A stretch of 64,000 nt of DNA from Luzula sylvatica. Lineage: Eukaryota > Streptophyta > Magnoliopsida > Poales > Juncaceae. Numbering within the stretch: the stretch's first letter is position 1; the number at the start of each line of letters is the position of its first letter. This document shows positions 25,800-38,990 of the stretch, in pieces. Under the pieces are notes generated by a model. The model was not told where the DNA came from. It ran no database searches and saw only the letters and a program-made list of their open reading frames with translations. The stretch is from positions 5,042,501-5,106,500 of the forward strand of contig OX326959.1 in NCBI GenBank assembly GCA_946800325.1. Direction: 5' to 3'. A program made the position numbers and the translations under genes.

Positions 25800-28700
25800 G
25801 TATGTGTTAGTCTTCAATGACGGAATTTTTTGAGAAAAACATGAAAAATGAAGTATTTTGCTCATTTTAGACAACTATTTTGGTCTTTTTTACAAAAAAT
25901 GATAATTTATATTTTTGAAGGTGTTAGCCTTCAGTTTTTGATTTTTTGCGAAAAATTGGAAAAATAGAAATTTGTATGTGTTAGTCTTCAATCCCGGAGT
26001 TTTTTGAGAAAAACATGAAAAATGAAGTATTTTGCTCATTTTAGAGAACTATTTTGGTCTTTTTTAGAAAAAATGATAATTGATATTTTTTAAGGTGTTA
26101 GACTTCATTTTTTGATTTTTAGCAAAAAATAGGAAAAATAGAAATTTGTATGTGTTAAGTCTTCAATCACGAAGTTTTTTGAGAAAAACATGAAAAATGA
26201 AGTATTTTGCTCATTTTAGAGAACTATTTTGGACTCTTTTAGAAAAAATGATAATTAATATTTTTGAAGGTGTTAGACTTCAGTTTTTGATTTTTTGCAA
26301 AAAATTGGAAAAATATAAATTTGTATGTGTTAGTCTTCAATCCCGGAGTTTTTTGAGAAAAACATGAAAAATGAAGTATTTTGCTCATTTTAGAGAACAA
26401 TTTTGGTCTTTTTTAGAAAAAATGATAATTGATATTTTTTAAGGTGTTAGACTTCATTTTTTGATTTTTTGCAAAAAATAGGAAAAATAGAAATTAGTAT
26501 GTGTTAAATCTTCAATCACGAAGTTTTTTGAGAAAAACATGAAAAATGAAGTATTTTGCTTATTTTAGAGAACTATTTTGGACTCTTTTAGAAAAAATGA
26601 TAATTGATATTTTTGAAGGTGTTAGACTTCAGTTTTTGATTTTTTGCAAAAAATTGGAAAAATATAAATTTGTATGTGTTAGTCTTCAATCACGGAATTT
26701 TTTGAGAAAAACATGAAAAATTAAGTATTTTGCTCATTTTAGAAAACTATTTTGGTCTTTTTTAGAAAAAATGATAATTGATATTTTTGAAGGTGTCAGA
26801 CTTCAGTTTTTGATTTTTTGCAAAAAATTGGAAAAATTGAAATTTGTATTTGTTACTGTTCAATCACGGATTTTTTTGAGAAAATCATGAAAAATGAAGT
26901 ATTTTGCTCATTTTAGAGAACAATTTTGGTCTTTTTTAGAAAAAATGATAATTGATATTTTTGAAGGTCTTAGCCTTGAGTTTTTTATTTTATGCAAAAA
27001 ATAGGAAAAATAGAAATTTGTATGTGTTAGTCTTCAATCCCGGAGTTTTTCGACAAAAACATGAAAAATGAAGTAGTTTGCTCATTTTAGAGAACTATTT
27101 TTGTCTTTTTTAGAAAAAATGATAATTGATATTTTTGAAGGTGGACTTCAGTTTTTGATTTTTTGCAAAAAATTGAAATTTGTATGTGTTAGTCTTCAAT
27201 AACGGAATTTTTTGAGAAAAACATGAATAATGAAGTATTTTGCTCATTTTTTCGAACTATTTTGGTCTTTTTTAGAAAAAATAATAATTGATATTTTTGA
27301 AGGTGTTAGACTTCAGTTTTTTATTTTATGCAAAAAAAGGAAAAATAGAAATTTGTATGTGTAAGTCTTCAATCTCGTAGTTTTTTGAGAAAAACATGAA
27401 AAATTAAGTATTTTGCTCATTTTAGAGAACTATTTTGGTCTTTTTTAGAAAAAATAATAATTGATATTTTTGAAGGTGTTAGACTTCAGTTTTTTATTTT
27501 TTGCAAAAAATGGGAAAAATAGAAATTTTTATGTGTTAGTCTTCAATCACGAAGTTTTTTGAGAAGAACATGAAAAATGAAGTATTTTGCTCATTTTAGA
27601 GAACTATTTCGGACTCTTTTAGAAAAAATGATAATTGATATTTTTGAAGGTGTTAGACTTCAGTTTTTGATTTTTTGCAAAAAATGGGAAAAATAGAAAT
27701 TTGTATGTGTTAGTTTTCAATGACGGAATTTTTTGAGAAAAACATGAAAAATGAAGTATTTTGCTCATTTTAGAGAACTATTTTGGTCTTTTTTACAAAA
27801 AATGATAATTGATATTTTTGAAGGTGTTAGACTTCAGTTTTTGATTTTTTGCAAAAAATTGGAAAAATTGAAATTTGTATGGGTTAGTCTTCAATCACGG
27901 AATTTTTTGAGAAAATCATGAAAAATGAAGTATTTTGCTCGTTTTAGAGAACTATTTTGGTCTTTTTTACAAAAAATGTTAATTGATATTTTTGAAGGTG
28001 TTAGACTTCAGTTTTTTATTTTATGCAAAAAATAGGAAAAATAGAAATTTGTATGTGTTAGTCTTCTATCCCGGAGTTTTTTGAGAAAAACATGAAAAAT
28101 GAAGTATTTTGCTTATTTTAGAGAACTATTTTGGTGTTTTTTGGAAAAAATGATAATTGATATTTTTGAAGGTGTTAGACTTCATTTTTTGATTTTTTGC
28201 AAAAAATAGGAAAAATAGAAATTTGTTTGTGTTAAGTCTTCAATCACGAAGTTTTTTGAGAAAAACTTGAAAAATTAAGTATTTTGCTCATTTTAGAGAA
28301 CTATTTTGGAATCTTTTAGAAAAAATGATAATTGATATTTTTGAAGGTGTTAGACTTCAGTTTTTTATTTTTTGCAAAAATGGGAAAAATATAAATTTGT
28401 ATGTGTTAGTCTTCAATCACGGAATTTTTTGAGAAAAATATGAAAAATGAAGTATTTTGCTCATTTTAGAGAACTATTTCGGACTCTTTTAGGAAAAATG
28501 ATAATTGATATTTTTGAAGGTGTTAGACTTCAGTTTTTGATTTTTTGCGAAAAATTGGAAAAATAGAAAATTGTATGTGTTAGTCTTCAATCCCGGAGTT
28601 TTTTGAGAAAAACATGAAAAATGAAGTATTTTGCTCATTTTAGAGAACTATTTCGGACTCTTTTAGAAAAAATGATAATTGATATTTTTGAAGGTGTTAG

Positions 28701-29216
28701 ACTTCAGTTTTTGATTTTTTGCAAAAAATGGGAAAAATAGAAATTTGTATGTGTTAGTCTTCAATGACGGAATTTTTTGAGAAAAACATGAAAAATGAAG
28801 TATTTTGCTCATTTTAGAGAACTATTTTGGTCTTTTTTACAAAAAATGATATTTGATATTTTTGAAGGTGTTAGCCTTCAGTTTTTGATTTTTTGCGAAA
28901 AATTGGAAAAATAGAAATTTGTATGTGTTAGTCTTCAATCCCGGAGTTTTTTGAGAAAAACATGAAAAATGAAGTATTTTGCTCATTTTAGAGAACTATT
29001 TTGGTCTTTTTTAGATAAAATGATAATAGATATTTTTTAAGGTGTTAGACTTCATTTTTTGATTTTTTGCAAAAAATAGGAAAAATAGAAATTTGTATGT
29101 GTTAGTCTTCAATCACGGAATTTTTTGAGAAAAACATGAAAAATGAAGTATTTTGCTCATTTTAGAGAACTATTTTGGTCTTTTTTAGAAAAAATGATAA
29201 TTGATATTTTTGAAGG
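25800..29216. repeat. Core segment, copy 3 of 3
   Basis: This copy parallels copies 1 and 2. Private changes include AAATTAGTATG near 26490, GAAAAATTAAG near 26715, CAATAACGG near 27199 and a missing A in TTTTTTGCAAAAATGGG near 28378. Copies 2 and 3 agree downstream of GTGTGAGACTT (TTACTGTTCAATCACGGATTATTTTGAG), while copy 1 goes straight into the cassette. Copy 1 has therefore lost about 694 bp that the other two keep, or they gained it. Confidence 0.8.
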
Positions 29217-30820
29217 TGTGAGACTTCAGTTTTTGATTTTTTGCAAAAAATTGGAAAAATTGAAATTTGTATGTGTTACTGTTCAATCACGGATTATTTT
29301 GAGAAAATCATGAAAAATGAAGTATTTTGCTCATTTTAGAGAACAATTTTGGTCTTTTTTAGAAAAAATTATAATTGATATTTTTGAAGGTGTTAGCCTT
29401 CAGTTTTTGATTTTATGCAAAAAATAGGAAAAATAGAAATTTGTATGTGTTAGTCTTCAATCCCGGAGTTTTTTGAGAAAAACATGAAAAATGAAGTAGT
29501 TTGCTCATTTTAGAGAACTATTTTGGTCTTTTTTAGAAAAAATGATAATTGATATTTTTGAAGGTGTTAGCCTTCAGTTTTTGATTTTATGCAAAAAATA
29601 GGAAAAATAGAAATTTGTATGTGTTAGTCTTCAATCCCGGAGTTTTTCGAGAAAAACATGAAAAATGAAGTACTTTGCTCATTTTAGAGAACAATTTTGG
29701 TCTTTTTTAGAAAAAATGATAATTGATATTTTTGAAGGTGTTAGCCTTCAGTTTTTTATTTTATGCGAAAAATTGGAAAAATAGAAAATTGTATGTGTTA
29801 GTCTTCAATCCCGGAGTTTTTTGAGAAAAACATGAAAAATGAAGTATTTTGCTCATTTTAGAGAACTATTTCGGACTCTTTTAGAAAAAATGATAATTGA
29901 TATTTTTGAAGGTGTTAGACTTCAGTTTTTGATTTTTTTCAAAAAATGGGAAAAATAGAAATTTGTATGTGTTAGTCTTCAATGACGGAATTTTTTGAGA
30001 AAAACATGAAAAATGAAGTATTTTGCTCATTTTAGAGAACTATTTTGGTCTTTTTTACAAAAAATGATATTTGATATTTTTGAAGGTGTTAGCCTTCAGT
30101 TTTTGATTTTTTGCGAAAAATTGGAAAAATAGAAATTTGTATGTGTTAGTCTTCAATCCCGGAGTTTTTTGAGAAAAACATGAAAAATGAAGTAGTTTGC
30201 TCATTTTAGAGAACTATTTTGGTCTTTTTTATAAAAAATGATAATTGATATTTTTGAAGGTGTTAGCCTTCAGTTTTTGATTTTATGCAAAAAATAGGAA
30301 AAATAGAAATTTGTATGTGTTAGTCTTCAATCCCGGAGTTTTTCGAGAAAAACATGAAAAATGAAGTATTTTGCTCATTTTAGAGAACTATTTTGGTCTT
30401 TTTTAGATAAAATGATAATAGATATTTTTTAAGGTGTTAGACTTCATTTTTTGATTTTTTGCAAAAAATAGGAAAAATAGAAATTTGTATGTGTTAGTCT
30501 TCAATCACGGAATTTTTTGAGAAAAACATGAAAAATGAAGTATTTTGCTCATTTTAGAGAACAATTTTGGTCTTTTTTAGAAAAAATGATAATTGATATT
30601 TTTGAAGGTGTTAGCCTTCAGTTTTTTATTTTATGCGAAAAATTGGAAAAATTGAAATTTGTATGTGTTAGTCTTCAATCCCGGAGTTTTTTGAGAAAAA
30701 CATGAAAAATGATGTATTTTGCTCATTTTAGAGAACTATTTCGGACTCTTTTAGAAAAAATGATAATTGATATTTTTGAAGGTGTTAGACTTCAGTTTTT
30801 GATTTTTTGCAAAAAATGGG

Positions 30821-31850
30821 AAAAATAGAAATTTGTATGTGTTAGTCTTCAATCCCGGAGTTTTTTGAGAAAAACATGAAAAATGAAGTATTTTGCTCAT
30901 TTTAGAGAACTATTTTGGTCTTTTTTAGATAAAATGATAATAGATATTTTTTAAGGTGTTAGACTTCATTTTTTGATTTTTTGCAAAAAATAGGAAAAAT
31001 AGAAATTTGTATGTGTTAGTCTTCAATCACGGAATTTTTTGAGAAAAACATGAAAAATGAAGTATTTTGCTCATTTTAGAGAACTATTTTGGTCTTTTTT
31101 AGAAAAAATGATAATTGATATTTTTGAAGGTGTGAGACTTCAGTTTTTGATTTTTTGCACAAAATTGGAAAAATTGAAATTTGTTTGTGTTACTGTTCAA
31201 TCACGGATTATTTTGAGAAAATCATGAAAAATGAAGTATTTTGCTCATTTTAGAGAACAATTTTGGTCTTTTTTAGAAAAAATTATAATTGATATTTTTG
31301 AAGGTGTTAGCCTTCAGTTTTTGATTTTATGCAAAAAATAGGAAAAATAGAAATTTGTATGTGTTAGTCTTCAATCCCGGAGTTTTTCGAGAAAAACATG
31401 AAAAATGAAGTAGTTTGCTCATTTTAGAGAACTATTTTGGTCTTTTTTAGAAAAAATGATAATTGATATTTTTGAAGGTGTTAGCCTTCAGTTTTTGATT
31501 TTATGCAAAAAATAGGAAAAATAGAAATTTGTATGTGTTAGTCTTCAATCCCGGAGTTTTTTGAGAAAAACATGAAAAATGAAGTAGTTTGCTCATTTTA
31601 GAGAACTATTTTGGTCTTTTTTAGAAAAAATGATAATTGATATTTTTGAAGGTGTTAGCCTTCAGTTTTTGATTTTATGCAAAAAATAGGAAAAATAGAA
31701 ATTTGTATGTGTTAGTCTTCAATCCCGGAGTTTTTCGAGAAAAACATGAAAAATGAAGTATTTTGCTCATTTTAGAGAACAATTTTGGTCTTTTTTAGAA
31801 AAAATGATAATTGATATTTTTGAAGGTGTTAGCCTTCAGTTTTTTATTTT
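30821..31850. repeat. 1.03-kb block repeated at +1,392 bp
   Basis: This segment matches 32213-33237. The spacing is 1,392 bp (8 x 174) at TTTTTTGCACAAAATTGG (31157 and 32549), then 1,387 bp after a 5-bp deletion at 32693 in the second copy. Shared tags are GATAATAGATATTTTTTAAGG, GTGTGAGAC, GCACAAAATTGG and TTTGTTTGTGTTACTG. The first copy goes on to GCGAAAAATTGG while the second goes to GCAAAAAATAGG, marking the end of the match. The block belongs to a burst of small-scale amplification between 29 and 36 kb. Confidence 0.75.
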
Positions 31851-32038
31851 ATGCGAAAAATTGGAAAAATAGAAATTTGTATGTGTTAGTCTTCAATCCC
31901 GGAGTTTTTTGAGAAAAACATGAAAAATGAAGTATTTTGCTCATTTTAGAGAACTATTTCGGACTCTTTTAGAAAAAATGATAATTGATATTTTTGAAGA
32001 TGTTAGACTTCAGTTTTTGATTTTTTGCAAAAAATGGG

Positions 32039-35000
32039 AAAAATAGAAATTTGTATGTGTTAGTCTTCAATGACGGAATTTTTTGAGAAAAACATGAAAA
32101 ATGAAGTATTTTGCTCATTTTAGAGAACTATTTTGGTCTTTTTTACAAAAAATGATATTTGATATTTTTGAAGGTGTTAGCCTTCAGTTTTTGATTTTTT
32201 GCGAAAAATTGGAAAAATAGAAATTTGTATGTGTTAGTCTTCAATCCCGGAGTTTTTTGAGAAAAACATGAAAAATGAAGTATTTTGCTCATTTTAGAGA
32301 ACTATTTTGGTCTTTTTTAGATAAAATGATAATAGATATTTTTTAAGGTGTTAGACTTCATTTTTTGATTTTTTGCAAAAAATAGGAAAAATAGAAATTT
32401 GTATGTGTTAGTCTTCAATCACGGAATTTTTTGAGAAAAACATGAAAAATGAAGTATTTTGCTCATTTTAGAGAACTATTTTGGTCTTTTTTAGAAAAAA
32501 TGATAATTGATATTTTTGAAGGTGTGAGACTTCAGTTTTTGATTTTTTGCACAAAATTGGAAAAATTGAAATTTGTTTGTGTTACTGTTCAATCACGGAT
32601 TATTTTGAGAAAATCATGAAAAATGAAGTATTTTGCTCATTTTAGAGAACAATTTTGGTCTTTTTTAGAAAAAATTATAATTGATATTTTTGAAGGTCCT
32701 TCAGTTTTTGATTTTATGCAAAAAATAGGAAAAATAGAAATTTGTATGTGTTAGTCTTCAATCCCGGAGTTTTTCGAGAAAAACATGAAAAATGAAGTAG
32801 TTTGCTCATTTTAGAGAACTATTTTGGTCTTTTTTAGAAAAAATGATAATTGATATTTTTGAAGGTGTTAGCCTTCAGTTTTTGATTTTATGCAAAAAAT
32901 AGGAAAAATAGAAATTTGTATGTGTTAGTCTTCAATCCCGGAGTTTTTTGAGAAAAACATGAAAAATGAAGTAGTTTGCTCATTTTAGAGAACTATTTTG
33001 GTCTTTTTTAGAAAAAATGATAATTGATATTTTTGAAGGTGTTAGACTTCAGTTTTTGATTTTATGCAAAAAATAGGAAAAATAGAAATTTGTATGTGTT
33101 AGTCTTCAATCCCGGAGTTTTTCGAGAAAAACATGAAAAATGAAGTATTTTGCTCATTTTAGAGAACAATTTTGGTCTTTTTTAGAAAAAATGATAATTG
33201 ATATTTTTGAAGGTGTTAGCCTTCAGTTTTTTATTTTATGCAAAAAATAGGAAAAATAGAAATTTGTATGTGTTAGTCTTCAATCCCGGAGTTTTTCGAG
33301 AAAAACATGAAAAATGAAGTAGTTTGCTCATTTTAGAGAACTATTTTTGTCTTTTTTAGAAAAAATGATAATTGATATTTTTGAAGGTGGACTTCAGTTT
33401 TTGATTTTTTGCAAAAAATTGAAATTTGTATGTGTTAGTCTTCAATCACGGAATTTTTTGAGAAAAACATGAATAATGAAGTATTTTGCTCATTTTTTCG
33501 AACTATTTTGGTCTTTTTTAGAAAAAATAATAATTGATATTTTTGAAGGTGTTAGACTTCAGTTTTTTATTTTATGCAAAAAAAAGGAAAAATAGAAATT
33601 TGTATGTGTAAGTCTTCAATCTCGTAGTTTTTTGAGAAAAACATGAAAAATTAAGTATTTTGATCATTTTAGAGAACTATTTTGGTCTTTTTTAGAAAAA
33701 ATCATAATTGATATTTTTGAAGGTGTTAGACTTCAGTTTTTTATTTTTTGCAAAAAATGGGAAAAATAGAAATTTTTATGTGTTAGTCTTCAATCACGTA
33801 GTTTTTTGAGAAGAACATGAAAAATGAAGTATTTTGCTCATTTTAGAGAACTATTTCGGACTCTTTTAGAAAAAATGATAATTGATATTTTTGAAGGTGT
33901 TAGACTTCAGTTTTTGATTTTTTGCAAAAAATGGTAAAAATAGAAATTTGTATGTGTTAGTCTTCAATGACGGAATTTTTTGAGAAAAACATGAAAAATG
34001 AAGTATTTTGCTCATTTTAGAGAACTATTTTGGTCTTTTTTACAAAAAATGATATTTGATATTTTTGAAGGTGTTAGCCTTCAGTTTTTGATTTTTTGCG
34101 AAAAATTGGAAAAATAGAAATTTGTATGTGTTAGTCTTCAATCCCGGAGTTTTTTGAGAAAAACATGAAAAATGAAGTATTTTGCTCATTTTAGAGAACT
34201 ATTTTGGTCTTTTTTAGATAAAATGATAATAGATATTTTTTAAGGTGTTAGACTTCATTTTTTGATTTTTTGCAAAAAATAGGAAAAATAGAAATTTGTA
34301 TGTGTTAGTCTTCAATCACGGAATTTTTTGAGAAAAACATGAAAAATGAAGTATTTTGCTCATTTTAGAGAACTATTTTGGTCTTTTTTAGAAAAAATGA
34401 TAATTGATATTTTTGAAGGTGTGAGACTTCAGTTTTTGATTTTTTGCACAAAATTGGAAAAATTGAAATTTGTTTGTGTTACTGTTCAATCACGGATTAT
34501 TTTGAGAAAATCATGAAAAATGAAGTATTTTGCTCATTTTAGAGAACAATTTTGGTCTTTTTTAGAAAAAATTATAATTGATATTTTTGAAGGTCCTTCA
34601 GTTTTTGATTTTATGCAAAAAATAGGAAAAATAGAAATTTGTATGTGTTAGTCTTCAATCCCGGAGTTTTTCGAGAAAAACATGAAAAATGAAGTAGTTT
34701 GCTCATTTTAGAGAACTATTTTGGTCTTTTTTAGAAAAAATGATAATTGATATTTTTGAAGGTGTTAGCCTTCAGTTTTTGATTTTATGCAAAAAATAGG
34801 AAAAATAGAAATTTGTATGTGTTAGTCTTCAATCCCGGAGTTTTTTGAGAAAAACATGAAAAATGAAGTAGTTTGCTCATTTTAGAGAACTATTTTGGTC
34901 TTTTTTAGAAAAAATGATAATTGATATTTTTGAAGGTGTTAGACTTCAGTTTTTGATTTTATGCAAAAAATAGGAAAAATAGAAATTTGTATGTGTTAGT

Positions 35001-35929
35001 CTTCAATCCCGGAGTTTTTCGAGAAAAACATGAAAAATGAAGTATTTTGCTCATTTTAGAGAACAATTTTGGTCTTTTTTAGAAAAAATGATAATTGATA
35101 TTTTTGAAGGTGTTAGCCTTCAGTTTTTTATTTTATGCAAAAAATAGGAAAAATAGAAATTTGTATGTGTTAGTCTTCAATCCCGGAGTTTTTCGAGAAA
35201 AACATGAAAAATGAAGTAGTTTGCTCATTTTAGAGAACTATTTTTGTCTTTTTTAGAAAAAATGATAATTGATATTTTTGAAGGTGGACTTCAGTTTTTG
35301 ATTTTTTGCAAAAAATTGAAATTTGTATGTGTTAGTCTTCAATCACGGAATTTTTTGAGAAAAACATGAATAATGAAGTATTTTGCTCATTTTTTCGAAC
35401 TATTTTGGTCTTTTTTAGAAAAAATAATAATTGATATTTTTGAAGGTGTTAGACTTCAGTTTTTTATTTTATGCAAAAAAAAGGAAAAATAGAAATTTGT
35501 ATGTGTAAGTCTTCAATCTCGTAGTTTTTTGAGAAAAACATGAAAAATTAAGTATTTTGATCATTTTAGAGAACTATTTTGGTCTTTTTTAGAAAAAATC
35601 ATAATTGATATTTTTGAAGGTGTTAGACTTCAGTTTTTTATTTTTTGCAAAAAATGGGAAAAATAGAAATTTTTATGTGTTAGTCTTCAATCACGTAGTT
35701 TTTTGAGAAGAACATGAAAAATGAAGTATTTTGCTCATTTTAGAGAACTATTTCGGACTCTTTTAGAAAAAATGATAATTGATATTTTTGAAGGTGTTAG
35801 ACTTCAGTTTTTGATTTTTTGCAAAAAATGGTAAAAATAGAAATTTGTATGTGTTAGTCTTCAATGACGGAATTTTTTGAGAAAAACATGAAAAATGAAG
35901 TATTTTGCTCATTTTAGAGAACTATTTTG
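32039..35929. repeat. 1,897-bp tandem duplication
   Basis: Bases 32039-34032 match 33936-35929 at a constant offset of 1,897 bp, so two copies lie side by side with about 97 bp of overlap at the joint. Tags in both are TGAAGGTCCTTCA (32691 and 34588), GCACAAAATTGG (32549 and 34446), the 162-bp monomer and TTCGAAC (33498 and 35395), and TTTTGATCATTTT. I saw no base difference between the copies where I aligned them. Each copy is eleven monomers, shortened by the cassette and other small deletions. The duplication looks very recent. Confidence 0.85.
32691..32703. repeat. Condensed palindrome TGAAGGTCCTTCA
   Basis: A 5-bp deletion (GGTGTTAGCC to GGTCC) brings the TGAAG and CTTCA arms together as TGAAGG-T-CCTTCA, with 6-bp arms and a single-base centre. 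The only other copy is 34588-34600, carried by the 1,897-bp duplication. It is a useful private tag. Confidence 0.85.
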
Positions 35930-38887
35930 TTCTTTTTTACAAAAAATGATAATTGATATTTTTGAAGGTGTTAGACTTCAGTTTTTGATTTTTTGCAAAA
36001 AATTGGAAAAATTGAAATTTGTATGTGTTAGTCTTCAATCACGGAATTTTTTGAGAAAATCATGAAAAATGAAGTATTTTGCTCGTTTTAGAGAACTATT
36101 TTGGTCTTTTTTACAAAAAATGTTAATTGATATTTTTGAAGGTGTTAGACTTCAGTTTTTTATTTTATGCAAAAAATAGGAAAAATAGAAATTTGTATGT
36201 GTTAGTCTTCTATCCCGGAGTTTTTTGAGAAAAACATGAAAAATGAAGTATTTTGCTCATTTTAGAGAACTATTTTGGTGTTTTTTGGAAAAAATGATAA
36301 TTGATATTTTTGAAGGTGTTAGACTTCATTTTTTGATTTTTTGCAAAAAATAGGAAAAATAGAAATTTGTTTGTGTTAAGTCTTCAATCACGAAGTTTTT
36401 TGAGAAAAACTTGAAAAATTAAGTATTTTGCTCATTTTAGAGAACTATTTTGGAATCTTTTAGAAAAAATGATAATTGATATTTTTGAAGGTGTTAGACT
36501 TCAGTTTTTTATTTTTTGCAAAAAATGGGAAAAATATAAATTTGTATGTGTTAGTCTTCAATCACGGAATTTTTTGAGAAAAACATGAAAAATGAAGTAT
36601 TTTGCTCATTTTAGAGAACTATTTCGGACTCTTTTAGGAAAAATGATAATTGATATTTTTGAAGGTGTTAGACTTCAGTTTTTGATTTTTTGCGAAAAAT
36701 TGGAAAAATAGAAAATTGTATGTGTTAGTCTTCAATCCCGGAGTTTTTTGAGAAAAACATGAAAAATGAAGTATTTTGCTCATTTTAGAGAACTATTTCG
36801 GACTCTTTTAGAAAAAATGATAATTGATATTTTTGAAGGTGTTAGACTTCAGTTTTTGATTTTTTGCAAAAAATGGGAAAAATAGAAATTTGTATGTGTT
36901 AGTCTTCAATGACGGAATTTTTTGAGAAAAACATGAAAAATGAAGTATTTTGCTCATTTTAGAGAACTATTTTGGTCTTTTTTACAAAAAATGATAATTG
37001 ATATTTTTGAAGGTGTTAGCCTTCAGTTTTTGATTTTTTGCGAAAAATTGGAAAAATAGAAATTTTTATGTGTTAGTCTTCGATCCCGGAGTTTTTTGAG
37101 AAAAACATGAAAAATGAAGTATTTTGCTCATTTTAGAGAACTATTTTGGTCTTTTTTAGAAAAAATGATAATAGATATTTTTTAAGGTGTTAGACTTCAT
37201 TTTTTGATTTTTTGCAAAAAATAGGAAAAATAGAAATTTGTATGTGTTAGTCTTCAATCACGGAATATTTTGAGAAAAACATGAAAAATGAAGTATTTTG
37301 CTCATTTTAGAGAGCTATTTTGGTCTTTTTTAGAAAAAATGATAATTGATATTTTTGAAGGTGTGAGACTTCAGTTTTTGATTTTTTGCAAAAAATTGGA
37401 AAAATTGAAATTTGTATGTGTTACTGTTCAATCACGGATCATTTTGAGAAAATCATGAAAAATGAAGTATTTTGCTCATTTTAGAGAACAATTTTGGTCT
37501 TTTTTAGAAAAAATGATAATTGATATTTTTGAAAGTGTTAGCCTTCAGTTTTTGAGTTTATGCAAAAAATAGGAAAAATAGAAATTTGTATGTGTTAGTC
37601 TTCAATCCCGGAGTTTTTCGAGAAAAACATGAAAAATGAAGTAGTTTGCTCATTTTAGAGAACTATTTTGGTCTTTTTTAGAAAAAATGATAATTGATAT
37701 TTTTGAAGGTGTTAGCCTTCAGTTTTTGATTTTATGCAAAAAATAGGAAAAATAGAAATTTGTATGTGTTAGTCTTCAATCCAGGAGTTTTTCGAGAAAA
37801 ACATGAAAAATGAAGTAGTTTGCTCATTTTAGAGAACTATTTTGGTCTTTTTTAGAAAAAATGATAATTGATATTTTTGAAGGTGGACTTCAGTTTTTGA
37901 TTTTTTGCAAAAAATTGGAAAAATTGAAATTTGTATGTGTTAGTCTTCAATCACGGAATTTTTTGAGAAAAACATGAATAATGAAGTATTTTGCTCATTT
38001 TTTCGAACTATTTTGGTCTTTTTTAGAAAAAATAATAATTGATATTTTTGAAGGTGTTAGACTTCAGTTTTTGATTTTATGCAAAAAAAGGAAAAATAGA
38101 AATTTGTATGTGTAAGTCTTCAATCTCGTAGTTTTTAGAGAAAAACATGAAAAATTAAGTATTTTGCTCATTTTAGAGAACTATTTTGGTCTTTTTTAGA
38201 AAAAATGATAATTGATATTTTTGAAGGTGTTAGACTTCATTTTTTGATTTTATGCAAAAAATAGGAAAAATTGAAATTTCTATGTGTTAGTCTTCAATCA
38301 CGGAGTTTTTTGAGAAAAACATGAAAAATGAAGTATTTTGCTCATTTTAGAGAACTATTTCGGACTCTTTTAGAAAAAATGATAATTGATATTTTTGAAG
38401 GTGTTAGACTTCAGTTTTTGATTTTTTGCAAAAAATTGGAAAAATTGAAATTTGTATGTGTTACTGTTCAATCACGGATCATTTTGAGAAAATCATGAAA
38501 AATGAAGTATTTTGCTCATTTTAGAGAACAATTTTGGTCTTTTTTAGAAAAAATGATAATTGATATTTTTGAAGGTGTTAGCCTTCAGTTTTTGATTTTA
38601 TGCAAAAAATAGGAAAAATAGAAATTTGTATGTGTTAGTCTTCAATCCCGGAGTTTTTCGAGAAAAACATGAAAAATGAAGTAGTTTGCTCATTTTAGAG
38701 AACTATTTTGGTCTTTTTTAGAAAAAATGATAATTGATATTTTTTAAGGTGTTAGACTTCATTTTTTGATTTTTTGCAAAAAATAGGAAAAATAGAAATT
38801 TGTATGTGTTAGTCTTCAATCCCGGAGTTTTTCGAGAAAAACATGAAAAATGAAGTATTTTGCTCATTTTAGAGAACTATTTTGGTC

Positions 38888-38901
38888 TTTTTTAGAAAAA
38901 A
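38888..38901. repeat. T/A-tract dyad 1 of the monomer (T6-AG-A6)
   Basis: TTTTTTAGAAAAAA is an imperfect palindrome at monomer positions 37-50. It is the first of three similar elements, spaced 56, 58 and 60 bp around the tandem repeat. Variant classes change it to TTTTTTACAAAAAA (common in 1-29 kb), CTTTTAGAAAAAA after GGACT, or TTTTTTGGAAAAAA. The T and A arms are nearly always kept while the central pair varies. Confidence 0.85.
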
Positions 38902-38917
38902 TGATAATTGATATCTT

Positions 38918-38935
38918 TGAAGGTGTTAGACTTCA
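38918..38935. repeat. Short inverted repeat TGAAG-8 nt-CTTCA
   Basis: The arms TGAAG and CTTCA flank the loop GTGTTAGA at monomer positions 67-84. The arms are conserved in nearly all classes even where the loop changes. Loop variants include GTGTTAGC, GTGTGAGA, GTGGA (3-bp deletion), and at two places the loop shrinks to GTC, giving TGAAGGTCCTTCA. The same pentamers recur as CTTCA at position 138 and TGAAG at the monomer junction, so the unit contains two of each. Confidence 0.8.
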
Positions 38936-38942
38936 GTTTTTG

Positions 38943-38958
38943 ATTTTTTGCAAAAAAT
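38943..38958. repeat. Perfect 16-bp palindrome ATTTTTTGCAAAAAAT (dyad 2)
   Basis: The sequence reads identically on both strands and sits at monomer positions 92-107, near the middle. Most monomers carry it or a one-base variant. A second class reads TTTTATGCAAAAAATA, which breaks one arm, and a third has GCGAAAAATTGG. Short dyads of this kind can extrude as cruciforms or be read by homodimeric DNA-binding proteins. Enrichment of dyad symmetry has been reported for several centromeric satellites; a role here is inferred. Confidence 0.9.
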
Positions 38959-38990
38959 TGGAAAAATTGAAATTTCTATGTGTTAGTCTT

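Larger units (their letters stand above)
22324..29220. repeat. Partial third large unit A3
   Basis: The unit begins at the third anchor and follows A2 closely through the CTTGTAG tag (~22505), the GGCCTTTTTTAC tag (24.83 kb) and 24.9-25.3 kb. It then jumps at a hybrid monomer (25326-25500) into sequence equivalent to 15.7 kb in A2, skipping part of the duplicated block. From 25.8 kb it matches A2 at an offset of about 10,072 bp, including CGACAAAAAC (16979 and 27051) and CTATCCC (17993 and 28066). After the GTGTGAGACTT tag at 29216 the order is disrupted by local amplification. Confidence 0.7.
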
